Origin: Piliocolobus tephrosceles
Lineage: Eukaryota > Chordata > Mammalia > Primates > Cercopithecidae
DNA: 64,000 nt
Assembly: GCF_002776525.5 (NCBI RefSeq)
Contig: NC_045443.1
Span: 59,088,908-59,152,907 of the forward strand
Direction of reading: 5' to 3'
Under the pieces are notes generated by a model. That model was not told the origin of the DNA and did no database searches. It was given only the letters and a program-made list of their open reading frames with translations. The position numbers were made by a program, and so were the translations under genes. Of the stretch, positions 10,861-22,800 are shown piece after piece. Numbering within the stretch: the stretch's first letter is position 1; each line of letters starts with the position of its first letter.

Positions 10861-11194
10861 TGTAAATTTTTAATTTGGGGCTTCATGATAACATAGCAAA
10901 CAAAAAAAATTCATCTTTCAGCTAATAAGTAGATAACAAGTTTGTGATAATGTATTGTTTTTCATTAATTTTCATAAAGGAAAGAATATAATGGCATTAT
11001 CTTAATTAAATTCAAAAAGGCACTTAAGCCTGAAACCACAGAGTAAAGGCATTATTTACTATACATGTGTCATTGAAATATAGTAATTATTAGTCACCAC
11101 AGACACACTTGCTATCATGCAAACATAAGGAAAATGCAGCTGCTCACTCAAAGTTTGATTTGTGGAAATACAATATATTCATCCAAAATAGCTA

Positions 11195-11300
11195 TTACTA
11201 AGTTCTTATTTTATGCAAGGCCCCATAGTGGACACTATAAGGGATAGGTCAGCAAGCCCCAGTTTCTTGCTTCCTTCAAAGGACTTGTAATAGAGGAATA
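11195..11300 (-). mobile_element. L2 LINE 3' end fragment
   Basis: 'taagttcttattttatgcaagg', 'gacactataagggatagg' and 'aaaggacttgtaatagagg' parallel antisense L2 ('tactatgtgccaggcac ... catggagcttaca'). Weak but consistent. Confidence 0.5.
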
Positions 11301-11429
11301 AAAGATTTGTGAGCTCATGTAAGTAAGAGAATAATGTATGAATATAGAAGAAAGGATTAGAGTTGCTTAGAAAGAGATACCAAATTTAAGGAATAAAAAG
11401 GTGCCCTCATGAAATTTTGACCAATAAGG

Positions 11430-11560
11430 TAAAGCACTAGGCCAGCAGTCAAAACTCCAAGTTTGAGTCTAATGATGTATTCACCCAAATCTGGTTCTAT
11501 GAAATGAAGCAAATTACTTTAACTCAGTCTTTCTATCTATGAAATAAAAAAACAGAAAAC
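11430..11560 (+). mobile_element. MIR SINE fragment
   Basis: 'ccaagtttgagtctaatgatg', 'gaagcaaattactttaactc' and 'tctatctatgaaataaa' follow the sense MIR order. Diverged. Confidence 0.55.
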
Positions 11561-11789
11561 TACCAATATTCTGACCTTCTCAAATCCTTGAGTTGGAAAA
11601 ACTCATGATTGAATGAACAGATTTTTCTGAACACCAGTTACTCCACAGTTTTGGTGGTTGCATTAGATAACATATGTGAAGTACTCTATTTCTTACACTA
11701 AGTATGTCCTCAATAAATGCTGAAATGCTGAACCTTGATCTGAAGTAGGAAATAGTTGAACTAAACCTTAACATATTGGTAAGATTTTC

Positions 11790-12000
11790 ATATACAGAGA
11801 TATGAAGAAAGCAATGTCAAGCCAAAAGAGCAGGCTGGGGAAAGACATGGAATGTGGAACATACAAAGAGTATGAATGGCAAGTAATCTCATTTGGCTCC
11901 AAGCTAAAGTGAATTAAGTGGAGGAATAAGAGGTAAACGTGAAATGATGGAGCTGACCCAGAATATTTAGCATGCTGACGGCCACATAGAAGTGTTTTCC
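11790..12000 (-). mobile_element. Possible antisense L2 fragment
   Basis: Purine-rich text such as 'gagcaggctggggaaagac' and 'ggagctgacccagaat' resembles antisense L2 internal sequence. There is not enough similarity for a firm call. Confidence 0.25.
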
Positions 12001-12860
12001 CTTAATGTAGTAGGTATCAGCAAGGCACTGGGGGACTGCAAAAGACATCAGCCTAAACATGTAAAATCTATACAAACCCTTTTCATCATTTGATGATCAA
12101 ACGCCTCCAAAGAAAGCCAGTCAACAAGCTCTTTGGGTAATATATTTGATAGTAGCTCATATGACACCACTACCATTTCCAGTTAACATAAATGGAAAAA
12201 AAAAAAAAACTCTTTGAAGATTTCAGTCTCAAACGTTTGTAGTCGCTTTCTTTTAGTAGGACACTGGTGAATGCCTCTCTCAAAATTAGATGCATTGCAT
12301 TCCCCAGAATTTATCTTCAATTAAGCTATCTTAAAAATTTGAGATGCTAAATGGAAAGATTTGTATCAATAAAGTACAGAGTTTATAACTTGTTTCAGAA
12401 AGACTTCACTATACCATTTATGAATGACTATGGTACTCCATATAAATACAAAAGAAAGCATGACAAAAATATGTTCTCTCGGCTACCAATATGCAGTGTC
12501 TTAAAACTACTACACAACATGTTTGTACTATGATGAAGAGGGTTATAATAAGAGAATGAAGAATAATTTGAAGGACAGAAAAAGAAAAAAGAAGCTAAAA
12601 GATAATTAATATCTAAGCTAAATAAAAAAGGAAAAACAAAAGCATTTCAAATGTGGGACCCTGCCTTCTTTTATGAGTTTTTCACTCCATTCCATTACTA
12701 AAATTCAGCCAAATTTCTTAACTGAAGTAAGACAATACTTGCTAAATAAACTTCTTTGTTTCTACTGTAGGAAGCATCTAAATTTATGGTTTCTTATTTT
12801 TACAAACCTCTTTCAAATGGAAGAAATATTTTCACAATCATAATTCAATACAGTGAATAA
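12001..12860. other. Non-coding stretch, nothing recognised
   Basis: AT-rich unique sequence with a short A run at about 12196-12209. No gene, RNA gene or clear repeat is visible. Confidence 0.5.
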
Positions 12861-12861
12861 G

Positions 12862-12990
12862 ATGTTTTTACCCATATTATAAAAATAAGAAAACTGAGGC
12901 TTAGAGGGGTGAAGTGACTTGCCCAGTCAGAACACACCCAAAAGGGACAACTTTGAGACCCATATCCAGGTCCTCTGATTACAAATCTCT
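12862..12990 (-). mobile_element. MIR SINE fragment
   Basis: 'aaaactgaggcttagagggg' followed by 'gtgacttgcccagtcag' and 'aggtcctctgattac' is the antisense MIR core order. Confidence 0.75.
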
Positions 12991-14055
12991 TGTTCCTTCT
13001 AGCATATCATCCTACATCAATACTAGTGGGCATGCTATGTGTCAGATAAAGAATAGAGAAAGAGACCTTGGCACTCACAATAGTTGCTCTTTTGCACAAA
13101 GGGAGAAGAATGACATAGTGCCAGGGTGCACAGCAGCTTCGTTCCTTTTTCATTTATCTAACATAGTCCTACACCTTCCATACTGAGAATTGTATAAAAA
13201 TAATCAAGTTCACAGAACCCTTGACACCATCTGCTGACACCACACTGTACAAACATCAAATGTAGATGATAATACAATTAAGTTTTAATCTACTTTGGGA
13301 TACTATTCAATTTGTGAGCCATCTGGGGAGCATGTGTCCTCCACCTCAGTTCACCTTTGCTGTTTGCCTGATTCTGGACTAACTCTTTCTGTGTGAAGGT
13401 GTGAAGAATGAAAACTGATGATTGCATTAAAATATAATTCAGAAGGCAACGGTATGCTGGAAAACTGCATAATGATCCCCAATGATAAACAGGAATAATT
13501 TGAAGTTTTCTGCTATTAGAACTTATAAGCATAGCATAGCTCTTTTCCTCCATTCACGCCAGTGACATGAGTGTGGGTATTCCATCATGTCTGAACAGAC
13601 TTCATTCCACTTTCTGATTAAAGAGAATACTATGATAGATCCTCCAAGAAAGATGGAACAGGAGAAAAATGATTCTCTTCTCCTTTCAGATTTTTTACTC
13701 CTGTGCACATTAGATAGCATATCTAAGGGTACTATCTTCACTCCATCACAAGAACTAATCAGAAAGGAAAATAGAGTGTACAATCAATGGCACGCACTCA
13801 ACTCTAGAAATAACCCCCATAGTTCGTCATATAATTGGTTAACAGGCTATGCTTTGGGTAAGGCCTCTCTTCGTACAGAAGAAAGCATTTTTATCAAAGC
13901 CAGAGGTTATCTTCTCCTCTTTTAGGCTCAGACCTCCCTCTTGTCATTAGATTCAAACCTAGAATTCAGAATAAAAAATTTAAGGACACCTGACCCATTA
14001 CCATGGGAGTTATATTACATTTGTCAGTCTGGCTCTAATGTGTTGCCCCAGTTCT
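12991..14055. other. Non-coding stretch, nothing recognised
   Basis: No repeat family is recognised. A 112-codon open frame (13587-13925) shows no domain, no splice context and no low-complexity or membrane pattern. I regard it as chance. Confidence 0.45.
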
Positions 14056-14300
14056 AAAAATTGAGCCTCTACCATTTTCCCAGACCTGACTCCTTTTCTT
14101 GGGTACTTGTAAAAGATCTCACTTTGTTCTTGCTACACCGCCCCGCTGCTGCCCCCCCTGCCCCCCCCCCCCCCCCCGCCCATGGAATGCTGTTCCTGAA
14201 ACTTAGTCCTGCTCTTTGCTACCTCCGGACAATGTTTCTTCACACTGATTTCCCGCTCATATCCCTCCTGCCCTCCATAAGAATACTGTGGGCTATATTG
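14056..14300 (+). mobile_element. Probable L2 fragment containing a poly-C tract
   Basis: 'gcccatggaatgctgttcctg' and the pyrimidine-rich flanks resemble the sense L2 segment 'ctggaatgctcttcccc'. A C-run expansion at 14152-14180 interrupts it. Confidence 0.5.
14152..14180 (+). repeat. Poly-C tract
   Basis: Two C runs, the longer 17 bases and separated from the first by TG, make an almost pure C stretch of about 29 bp. On the minus strand this is a long G run. It is length-unstable and a likely sequencing-error site. Confidence 0.95.
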
Positions 14301-14654
14301 CTTTTGCCTTATTCCTAAATTCCATGCTTTGCCTGCCAGAATAGATCCTCAGAACACAAGTTAGGCCTGATTCCAGCACTGGGCCCTCACAGTGACAAGT
14401 CCTCGTGTGGGTCCCAGTGGTCCACATCTGTGTCCACTTTCTGGAGTTGATCTCGAAGGGCTTACAGTCTAATTGAAAGAGATGTACATTAACAAAAGGA
14501 TTGGTTTTTGACTTTTGTTGTCTTATATTGTTTGCTCCTGTAAGAGCTAACAATATATCTTAAGGATAGTATGGTTCATGAATTGGTGGGCTATTGGCAT
14601 GGTTCAGCTATAATTATAACCAACTTATAATTGATGATGTAATGATAGTACTGA

Positions 14655-14885
14655 ATAATGGGAAACTTGGGAACCTGACTTCCTGGACTCAAATCCAGCT
14701 TTGACATTTACCAACTTTGGGCCATTGGGCAAAATTAACAAGTGCCTCAATTTATTCAACTGTGAAATGAGGAAAATCATAATACTTTTTCAAAGGGCTT
14801 TGAGGATGAAATGTGTTAAAATATATAAAGTGCTTACAGCAGGACCTGCTCATAATAAATGCTCAACTAGTAGATGTATATTAAC
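14655..14885 (+). mobile_element. MIR SINE
   Basis: A well-preserved sense order: 'gacttcctggactcaaatcc', 'tttaccaactttgggccattg', 'aactgtgaaatgaggaaaat', 'ggatgaaatgtgttaa' and 'tcataataaatgctcaa'. Confidence 0.9.
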
Positions 14886-15059
14886 TCGGCGGGCTGCCAT
14901 ATCTAAAAAATAATTAAGAGGCACAGAGAAGACCAAGTAGGGAAATCAGTCCCATATTGAAATTCACTATTAATTCTTTCAAGAAGATTTCTCTGTCCTT
15001 CCCCAGGACAAGCTGAATTTGACTCCAATACATCAGCAACTGTTTGGCAGGGAAGTCTG

Positions 15060-15245
15060 GAGTACTAGGTCTACCTTGACAGCTTATTACCTACATGGAT
15101 GTTTTTTATCTGTTAAATGTAGAAAATAATGCTTCCTACCTAGTAGGGTCAGCCTTATTACAAAATTAGTTAAGACAGATAAAGCACTTAGAATAATGCC
15201 TGACATACAGAAAACACAAGTGTGAGCTAATTGCTATTATGAGTG
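15060..15245 (+). mobile_element. MIR SINE fragment
   Basis: 'gacagcttattacctacatg', 'atctgttaaatgtagaaaat', 'ataaagcacttagaataatg' and 'taattgctattatgag' follow the sense MIR 3' half. Confidence 0.7.
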
Positions 15246-15944
15246 TAGCCTACACATTGATCATGAAGATGCTATGATGAAACCAGAATGTCCCTAAGTG
15301 ATTAGAGCCTGGAGGATCCATGTTTCTGGCAAAGGGGGAAGCTCATTAGCTCCAGTAATACTGAGGACCCTTCCCACTGAAAGTAAATTCAAATCTTAAC
15401 TGTACCTTAAAGAACATACCACATGGTTAAAAAAAAAAAAACACACAAAATACTCAAACCAGAAGGAAGCAATCATAGCCACATTCTCCTAGAGAAAAAG
15501 TGGGCAAAACAAGGATAACAAGTTCCCAAGGATAACAACTCACATTTTGCAAAGCTTTTAAAGCATGTACTCTGAAAAATTCAGTGAGAGGGTGCACTTA
15601 AAAGATCAAGTAGAGAAAAATACTTTTTGAATAAAAATTAGGGTCCCCAAGCAAGGATGCAACAATCCAACACATACAGGTAGGAGGCCAAAAGTTGTGA
15701 ACACAAAGGAGGATCAAAACAATCTAAAGGAAGAGAATTTCAGAGTAGACCGCATGTGGTAATTGCCAGATTCTTAGTGAATAGGTCCCAGAAATGAATA
15801 CCTGAGTTCTGCTCTATTATAAACATATATTAGTTTATTTCATGGTGAATTTCAGAGCCCATTTCTTATTCCAAAAGGTTGACTCAGTTATTTTCAACAA
15901 AAGCTTTTCTAACCCTACCCCTCTCCATTGGAGGCTAAACTCCC

Positions 15945-16165
15945 CTGGGGTGGTTGGAGACTGTGTTTCCAGCAGCAATGGGCTGGACTTGATTGCTAAC
16001 TATCTGAGTGACCTTAGGAAAGTTACCACAACTCACTCTTCATTCATCTCCCACCTACAGAGTGGACATAATGCTGGACTCTACCCAATAGAAGTAACAC
16101 GATTATTGATTTAGCTCACACACATGATGCACTTAGGAAGGTCCATGACACACAGAAAGCATTAT
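15945..16165 (+). mobile_element. MIR SINE
   Basis: 'gattgctaactatctgagtgacctt', 'catctcccacctacagagtggacataat' and 'gatgcacttaggaagg' fit the sense MIR order. Diverged. Confidence 0.6.
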
Positions 16166-16169
16166 ATAC

Positions 16170-17980
16170 TTTCTGTTGTCTCATAAGGTACCAAGTTAAA
16201 GAATGTCACCATTGTTTTTTATGGATATCTAGACTAAGCTGACGCTATTGAGTACTGCGGTCAAGATTCTAAAGGAGAAGATCAAAAGGGCAAACATGAG
16301 CAAATAACACCTCTCTTAAAACATGTTCTTCCTTGTTCCCCATGGTTCGGTCTGCACCACTAGATTTAACAGGGTTCATTTTCTCTAGATGTATTTTGTC
16401 TTACAATCTGGCTTACTAGGAATGACCTCCCTCAGAAGCTGGCTGGTTTCTTTGTTCTCTACCTTGCATTTAACATAGTTGCAGACACAAACTGGGTTCT
16501 CAAAAAATGAGTGATGAATAATCAACAAATGGATATCAAGCAGGAAAGAATTGTTCTAAATCCAAGACTACTTGCTAAAATCAGCAAACTTTTACATTCA
16601 TTAATAGAACAAAATTATTATTTTAATATTCTTTTAATAGTTTACAGCTAAAAGCATCAGCAGTGCTTTTGAAAGTGAATTGTGTCAGCCGTTATGTTGG
16701 GAATGTTGAAGTGTATTTGCCGAATACTACTGTCATATTCTTCTGTCATTTAGAGGCTTTTTAAATTGTTTTGTCTGCCCCAAATGTTCTGAGACACTTG
16801 TGTGTTCTCTATGCATTGGACTGCCTACACATAGAAAAATTATCCACTTCCCCATCAACCACTGACTTTTTCTATTACCAAATGAGAGGTTCTAAAGGCC
16901 CACAATGACTAGGATAAATCACTCCATTTCTTTTACTCTATTAAAGTAGATATTTTATGTTCCACTGCCACAAAATCCAAGATGAACACCGAAAATAGCC
17001 TGTGAGTTGAAGACTCTCATTTTAAAATGGCACCACAATTCATCCTATTTCTTACTGTACCATGAGCATTACATTATTCATTAGAAGATTTGGGTTTTAG
17101 GCAGCCTTTGCTGCCTTTTCTGAGTGTGGGCTTCCCAGTGCAAACTGGTGATTTAAAGAGATATCTTCCAGAGATAAGGTCACTTTGTGTATTCCCACCC
17201 ATGTGACCCCACTGTGTTTGCATAAATATAAATTTACTCTACGACATTCCTGTCATGTCTGCTCAGTGAACAAGTAATTTGCCACTCTCATTACTCCAGG
17301 TACAAGGTACCTTGTGAAAAATCAATCTTCTTTCTGCTTCATACATCACAGCTTCCCCCAGTCACCCAGTGCATTCTGACTCTGAATGCAGCTGTGAGAT
17401 AAAGACACAGGTCTGTTTCAGCAGGCTGCATTGTCCAAAGGGGCTAATGAATGTTACACCTCACTGGGAAACCCCATCTTGGGACAAGGAAAATGTCTAT
17501 ATAAAAAGCAAATGCGCTGTTTTGTGCAAAGCATTTCCTATACCAGAGGGAGGCAGGTCTTAATAGTAGAACAAATAAGTAGCCATAGGGAGTTTAGTGC
17601 ACAGTTTTTCAAAAATATTAATCTGCCATCTCTTTAGGCTACAAATCATTTTCTCTACCTCTTGACAGGTTAAATTTTGACTTTGAAAGACAATCCATTG
17701 CAGGATCCTGACTGGCTATAATATGCCAGACTTCTCCCCAGGGACACAGTCAACTCCCTCCAGCAGATGAAACCATTTTCAGTGTTTTCCTTGGTGCTGA
17801 TTGCTGTTTTTTCACCAATGTATCCTCCTCAACATTATAGCGTAAGTGCCAGTGGGAGGAAAAAAGCAGTGGAAATATTTTCATTTTGTATCTATTTTCT
17901 GATCCAAAAAGGGGTTATATCCTGGAATTTTCTTGCTATATAGTAGCACAGATCTGTTTTAGAAAATCACTAATTCGAAT
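16170..17980. other. Non-coding stretch, possible regulatory or conserved DNA
   Basis: No coding gene is recognised. At 17215-17245, 'tgtttgcataaatataaat' contains an octamer-like/TATA-like string, but an old LTR promoter remnant or chance are equally possible. The part 16600-16900 lacks repeat signatures and could be conserved non-coding DNA, which only alignment could show. Confidence 0.3.
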
Positions 17981-17984
17981 GTCA

Positions 17985-18210
17985 AGAAATATGTATTGAG
18001 TACCTACTGTGTTCTATTTCTAGAGCTGTAAATAAAGTAATTAACAGAAGTAACATAGTCCCTCCATCATGGAATTTATGTTCCAGAAGGGAGAAAATAA
18101 ATGAATACCTAAATAAACCAATGTGACAATTTCAAGTATTGATCAGTGCTCGGGGGGCTAAAACATTAGATAGGAGGGTGAGAAAGATTTAGCCAAATAA
18201 ACCAGCTGTG
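17985..18210 (-). mobile_element. Antisense L2 LINE, 3' part
   Basis: 'tatgtattgagtacctactgtg', 'ccctccatcatggaatttatgttccag' and 'gggagaaaataaatgaata' are the antisense L2 3' end in order. This segment appears continuous with 18730-20560, split by a purine repeat and Alus. Confidence 0.8.
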
Positions 18211-18350
18211 AGGAAGAAGAAAAGAAGCGGCAGAAGCAGGAGAAGCAGAAGCAGCAGAAGCAGCAGCAGAAACAGCAGCAGCAGGAGCAGAAGAAACAGA
18301 AGCAGAAGCAGCAGAATCAAAAGAAGAATCAAAATCAGAAGAAAAAGAAG
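18211..18350 (+). repeat. GCAGAA/GAA purine-rich repeat
   Basis: Imperfect repeats of AGAAGCAG/CAGCAGAAG units give a nearly uninterrupted A/G strand about 140 bp long with regular C interruptions. After the Alu inserted in it, purine-rich DNA resumes at 18664-18710. It probably grew from the L2 purine-rich region. Confidence 0.85.
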
Positions 18351-18351
18351 G

Positions 18352-18663
18352 GCCGGGCGCAGTGGCTCATGCCTGTAATCCCAACAATTTGGGAGGCTGA
18401 GGTGGGCAGATCCTTTGAAGTCAGGAGTTCAAGACCAGCCTGACTAACATGGAGAAACCCCACCTCTATTAAAAATACAAAAAATTAGCTGGGCGTGGAG
18501 GCACATGCCTGTAATCCCAGCTACTCAGGAGGCTGAGGCAGGAGAATCGCTTGAACCCAGGAGGCAGAGGTTGCAATGAGCTGAGATCATGCCATTGCAC
18601 TCCAGCCTGGGCAACAAGAGCAAAAACTCCTTCCAAAAAAAAAAAAGAAAAAGAAAAAAGGAA
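18352..18663 (+). mobile_element. AluS-type element
   Basis: A full-length dimeric Alu beginning 'ggccgggcgcagtggctc', with mid A-rich linker and right arm to 'actccttcc', then an A-rich tail. It is flanked by the 13-bp direct repeat AAGAAAAAGAAGG (18339-18351 and 18664-18676), so it inserted into the purine repeat. Confidence 0.95.
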
Positions 18664-18729
18664 AAGAAAAAGAAGGTGGAGTAGGAGGAGGAGAAGGAGG
18701 AGGAAGGTAGGGGAGCATATAAGCATATT

Positions 18730-19530
18730 CTGGGCAAAATAAAAGGAATAGAAATAGTGAAATAGAGAGAAGGCAGTGTGGGAGGGGCAGTATGTATGAG
18801 TCAGTAGAGTGATCCTGGCAGCAGTCAGTCCATAGAAGCCTGTTGGCCATGAGAAAGAACTGGGAAAGAAAGTGCAGTGGGAAGCCACTGGAAAATGAAA
18901 GTGGAGAGGGCTTTGAAACAACCAGGTAATTGAAATGATCTATGTTTTATAAAGATCACATTAAAAAGTGCTGCTGCATAGAGTTGTAGGGGGTAAATGT
19001 AGTAGAAGTAGGGGGAACATCTAGGATGCTCGGGCCACAGTCCAAGCAAGTTATGATGATGGCCTGACCTGCAAAGCTATCAGTAGAGATGAAGAAAAGT
19101 AGACATATGTGTGATATACTTTGGATATACAGACCTTAGAACTTGGTCAGAGAGTTGATGAGAGGGTAGCAAAGAGGACAGGAACCCAGGACATAGTCAA
19201 GATATTAGGTTTAAAAAACTAGATGAATATTGGTGTCATTACTACAAGGGAGAAAAAGTGGAAATGAGTTAATTGTCTTTGGGACATATTAAGTTTGAGA
19301 AGACGGATGTCCAAGATGTTATGTAAGAAGTTGGGAACACAAACCCGAAGCTTAGGGAGAAGTAACTTCTAGAGCACACAGATAGTATTTAACACTATGT
19401 ATGTGAATGAGCTCACTCAGGGCAGGGGTGCCAGCTAAAATATAAGACATCCAGTCAAATTTGAATTTCCAAAGCAATGAACAATTATTTAATATAAGTA
19501 TGTCCAAAACATTGCATAGGACATACCTAT
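18730..19530 (-). mobile_element. Antisense L2 LINE, continued
   Basis: 'gtagagtgatcctggcagc', 'gaagccactggaaaatg', 'ccaggtaattgaaatgat', 'agacggatgtccaagatg' and similar phrases follow the antisense L2 ORF2 and 3' region. Heavily diverged, no coding capacity. Split by the Alu at 19546-19839. Confidence 0.7.
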
Positions 19531-19545
19531 ACTAAAGTATATCCT

Positions 19546-19839
19546 GGCCGGGCATGGTGGCTCACGCCTGTAATCCCAGCACTTTGGGGGGCTGAGGCTG
19601 ACAGATCACTTGACGTCAGGAGTTCGAGACCAGCCTGGCCCACATGGCAAAACTCCATCTCTACTAAAAATACAAAAGTATTAGCCGGGCATGGTGGCAT
19701 GCACCTGTAGTCCCAGCTACTTGGGAGGCTGAGGCATGACAATCACTTGAACCCAGGCAGCAGAGGTTGCAGTGAGACGAGATCGTGCCACTGCACTCCA
19801 GCCTAGGTGACAGAGTGATACTCTATCTTGATAAATAAT
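19546..19839 (+). mobile_element. AluS-type element
   Basis: A full-length Alu ('ggccgggcatggtggctcacg' to 'gagtgatactctatcttg') with a short A/T-rich tail. Flanking 13-bp repeats AAAGTATATCCTG (19534-19546) and AAAGTACATCCTG (19840-19852) differ at one base and are its target site duplication. Confidence 0.95.
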
Positions 19840-19852
19840 AAAGTACATCCTG

Positions 19853-20560
19853 ATAGCTTATAGAATGAATAAGTAAATAAATAAATGTGTATATGTATAA
19901 AATATGAACATGTTTGCAGTTATAAAATCTGAATTTCAAATTTAACTTAGAATGCTATATTTTTATTTCCCAACAATCTAGGCAATCATAACTCTGAGTG
20001 AGATTATAAACAGAGAATACTCAAGGTCTAAAACACTCCTAACTTTAAAGGTGGAACAGAGGAAAAAAGAGGTAGCAGAGGAGACTGAGAAGGAGGTGCC
20101 AGTCAGAAGAATATGGTTTCACAGAGACTAACAGAAAGAAAGTATCCCAAGAAGGAAATGCTCAACTGAGTTCAAAGTTTTGACTACGGCTTAGGGGTTG
20201 AATAGGATGAGCTTAAACAACTAACCATTACACTTGGCAGCATGCAAGCAAGCCTTGGTGACCTTGAAAACAGCAGCTACAGGGAAGTGGGAGGAAAGTG
20301 GGAGGAACAGAAGACCCTCTAGAGTGAGATAAAGAGATAAAGAAGTGAATGCAATGAATATAGAAACCTCTTCCAATAAGCTTTGCTATGAAAGGGAGAA
20401 CAAAAACTGGGAAGCAGCTATGGGAGCACCTAGGGCTGGGGAGATACAGGACAATGTGTGTGTGTAATGGGAATGATCTGGTAGAGAGGGAGAAGTGGAA
20501 GATTCAGGAGTGAGAGGCAAGAATGGCAAGATGAAAGCTCATGAGAAGGAATAAGATCCA
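19853..20560 (-). mobile_element. Antisense L2 LINE, 5' part
   Basis: 'ggagactgagaaggaggtgcc', 'aaatgctcaactgagttcaa', 'ccttggtgaccttgaaaacagcag' and 'gtagagagggagaagtgg' are the antisense L2 5'-proximal order. With the segments above it makes one long old L2 copy. Confidence 0.7.
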
Positions 20561-22435
20561 GACCATGATGGATGGGTTGGCTTTGAATAGCAGTGGAGAC
20601 AACTCTTCCATTTTAACAGAAAAAACATAGTGAATATGAGTGTGGTGTCTATTGGTTTCAAATTTAATAAACAACTCCAAAAATACACGTACATAAAAAA
20701 TTCCACTTATAATCAAATATTTTTTCTATGTTTTAGTTTGTGCAAAATTACCCCGCTATTATATACTTACATAAACAAATATAAACATATTCAAAATTAG
20801 TTGCTTCAAGACATTTTGATAGCTAAATGAATGATTGTTAAATAATCATTTAGGAACAAATTATTCACGTTCTCTTTTACGTTCCTAGTTCCCTTTATTT
20901 TTCATGAATATGGGAAGTATAAAATAGTTACAACACCAAAGTTGAGGTTTTTCTAAATACAAATTAGACATTCCTAAATAACATTTCTCATAACTGTGCC
21001 ATAACATACATCATTAAATATAAAAGTTTTGCTAATACAAAGTGAAAGTAAATACTGCCAAACTCCAGAGAAACAAAGGTCAGTTGCTGTGGGAACCAAC
21101 CTTTGGACCTCTTGACTTTTGCATGTGTTGCATTAATGTGGATATTTGCATTGGATCTACTCCAAAATATAAATCAGGTATTCATAATACAGTTATAAAT
21201 GCAGATCAGCAGCAAAGAGACAGTGCTGCCTTTTGGGGAGCACAAAGACAAACAGTAAAGACAATTTTTAAAAAATAGATATAATATCCTTAAAACATTT
21301 CTCTCAGTATCATGCAGTCATCTGTCACTTGCCTGAAGTACTGGTGATATTTGTACATGAACGCAATTATTCCATAATACTTAATGTTCTTGTTAATAGA
21401 AGAGTGATAGTCTGGTAAACAGAATTCCCTGGTTTATTAAAGGGTAATTATTGCTCACATGGTTCTTGTAATTTTCAACTCAAAGCTCACAGCTAAAGCA
21501 ATCTTAAATTCTTTTGAATATTTAAAGGAATTTGTCTCTTAGCCATATCCTGCATTTGAAGTCAAACTGATATTGCTTTTAGAACTGATAAAATATGGAT
21601 GCAGAAAAACTCCTGATTGTTAAACTATCATGTGGTTATGTATCGATTTACACTATCCAGGCTAAACAGGCCTCCTTCTCAGCATGTTTACTACCATTTA
21701 TATTTTCTACCTTCACTGTTTTTGAATAGTATTTATCTTAGTTTCCCTATATGAACCCAAGGAATACAGAGCAAAATTGAAGTTCCATTCCATTTTTACA
21801 TAAGCCAAGGGCATTATGTACTTTCAGGGTCTGGTACCTAGCAGTCAGTCAATAAACCTGCATGGATAAAAGCACAGATAGATGCATGGATGTCCAGAAG
21901 GACTATGAGGAGAGTAAGCTAGGAAATTTAGTCAGACAATAAAAATATAATCATAAATATATGTTTTATATCAGTTGACAAAGATGACACATAGTCAAGA
22001 TTTTAAACAATCTGCTGTCCTTCTTAAAACTACAAGTAGGTGACAAATGTCTTAATTCCATAGTTTTTCTTAAAGGAAAACCTATTTATTCTACATCCTT
22101 TCACTATCTGTAAAGCATACACTAATCTACCCACTCACACACCAAAAAAGTGAAACAGTCCTTACAAGTATTAACTCAATGATACTCCAGGCTCTTATGG
22201 CTAGATTTAAAAACTTATACCTGAGATTTACTCAAAGTTTCCAAAGCAAACACAAATACAGTGTGGTAAACAGTTGGAGAGAACAGTTCACAAACGCCCA
22301 TGTTCCCAAGAATAACGTCCATGCTTACTTTAGATGACCTAAACAGTTCAGATGTTTGGCAATTCACACCTGTAAATCATAAACTGGGGCAATCTCTTCA
22401 GAGAGTGAACGTTTTAGAGGCTGGAAATATGTCAT
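20561..22435. other. AT-rich non-coding stretch, nothing recognised
   Basis: No gene or firm repeat call. A piece near 21830-21890 ('ctggtacctagcagtcagtcaataaa') resembles a MIR or L2 3' end but is too short to assign. Confidence 0.45.
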
Positions 22436-22439
22436 TCTC

Positions 22440-22512
22440 ATCTTTGTATCACAGGAGTCCATGCTAGATAGTAGGTACCCAATATATGTATTTATTGCAT
22501 GAAGGAGTTAAT
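22440..22512 (+). mobile_element. L2 LINE 3' end fragment
   Basis: 'catctttgtatcacaggagtcc', 'tagatagtaggtacccaata' and 'tttattgcatgaaggag' match the sense L2 3' terminus. Short. Confidence 0.6.
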
Positions 22513-22704
22513 GAAAAAATGAAGGCATCCATGCCTAGGTACCCTAGTAAGAAGTAAAACACAACCAGTAATCTAGTATCCTAACCATATGTGTCAGAGA
22601 ACAGATTACACAAACTCTTCAAATATTTGGTTATATACAGAAGTTAGCACTCCCCAAAAACAGACTGCCCTGTAAATAAGGATTTCATGAAACTACAAAT
22701 CCAC

Positions 22705-22800
22705 ACAGCAATTAGTGAGAGAGAAGACAGAGGAGAATGGGAGAGAGAAATGAGAGAGAAGGGAGGAGGAGAGGACATAAAGGGAGGGAAGAAAAGGAAT
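22705..22800 (+). repeat. GA-rich low-complexity tract
   Basis: An interrupted purine tract (GAGA, GGGAGAGAG, GGAGGAGAGG) of nearly 100 bp on the plus strand. It is a potential triplex-forming segment. Confidence 0.8.

Noticed and set aside
13587..13925. 112-codon open frame
   Set aside because: No protein family features, no splice signals in a plausible arrangement, and no repeat-independent support.
18469..18921. 150-codon minus-strand open frame rich in Phe/Leu/Ser
   Set aside because: Antisense translation of an Alu and purine repeat.
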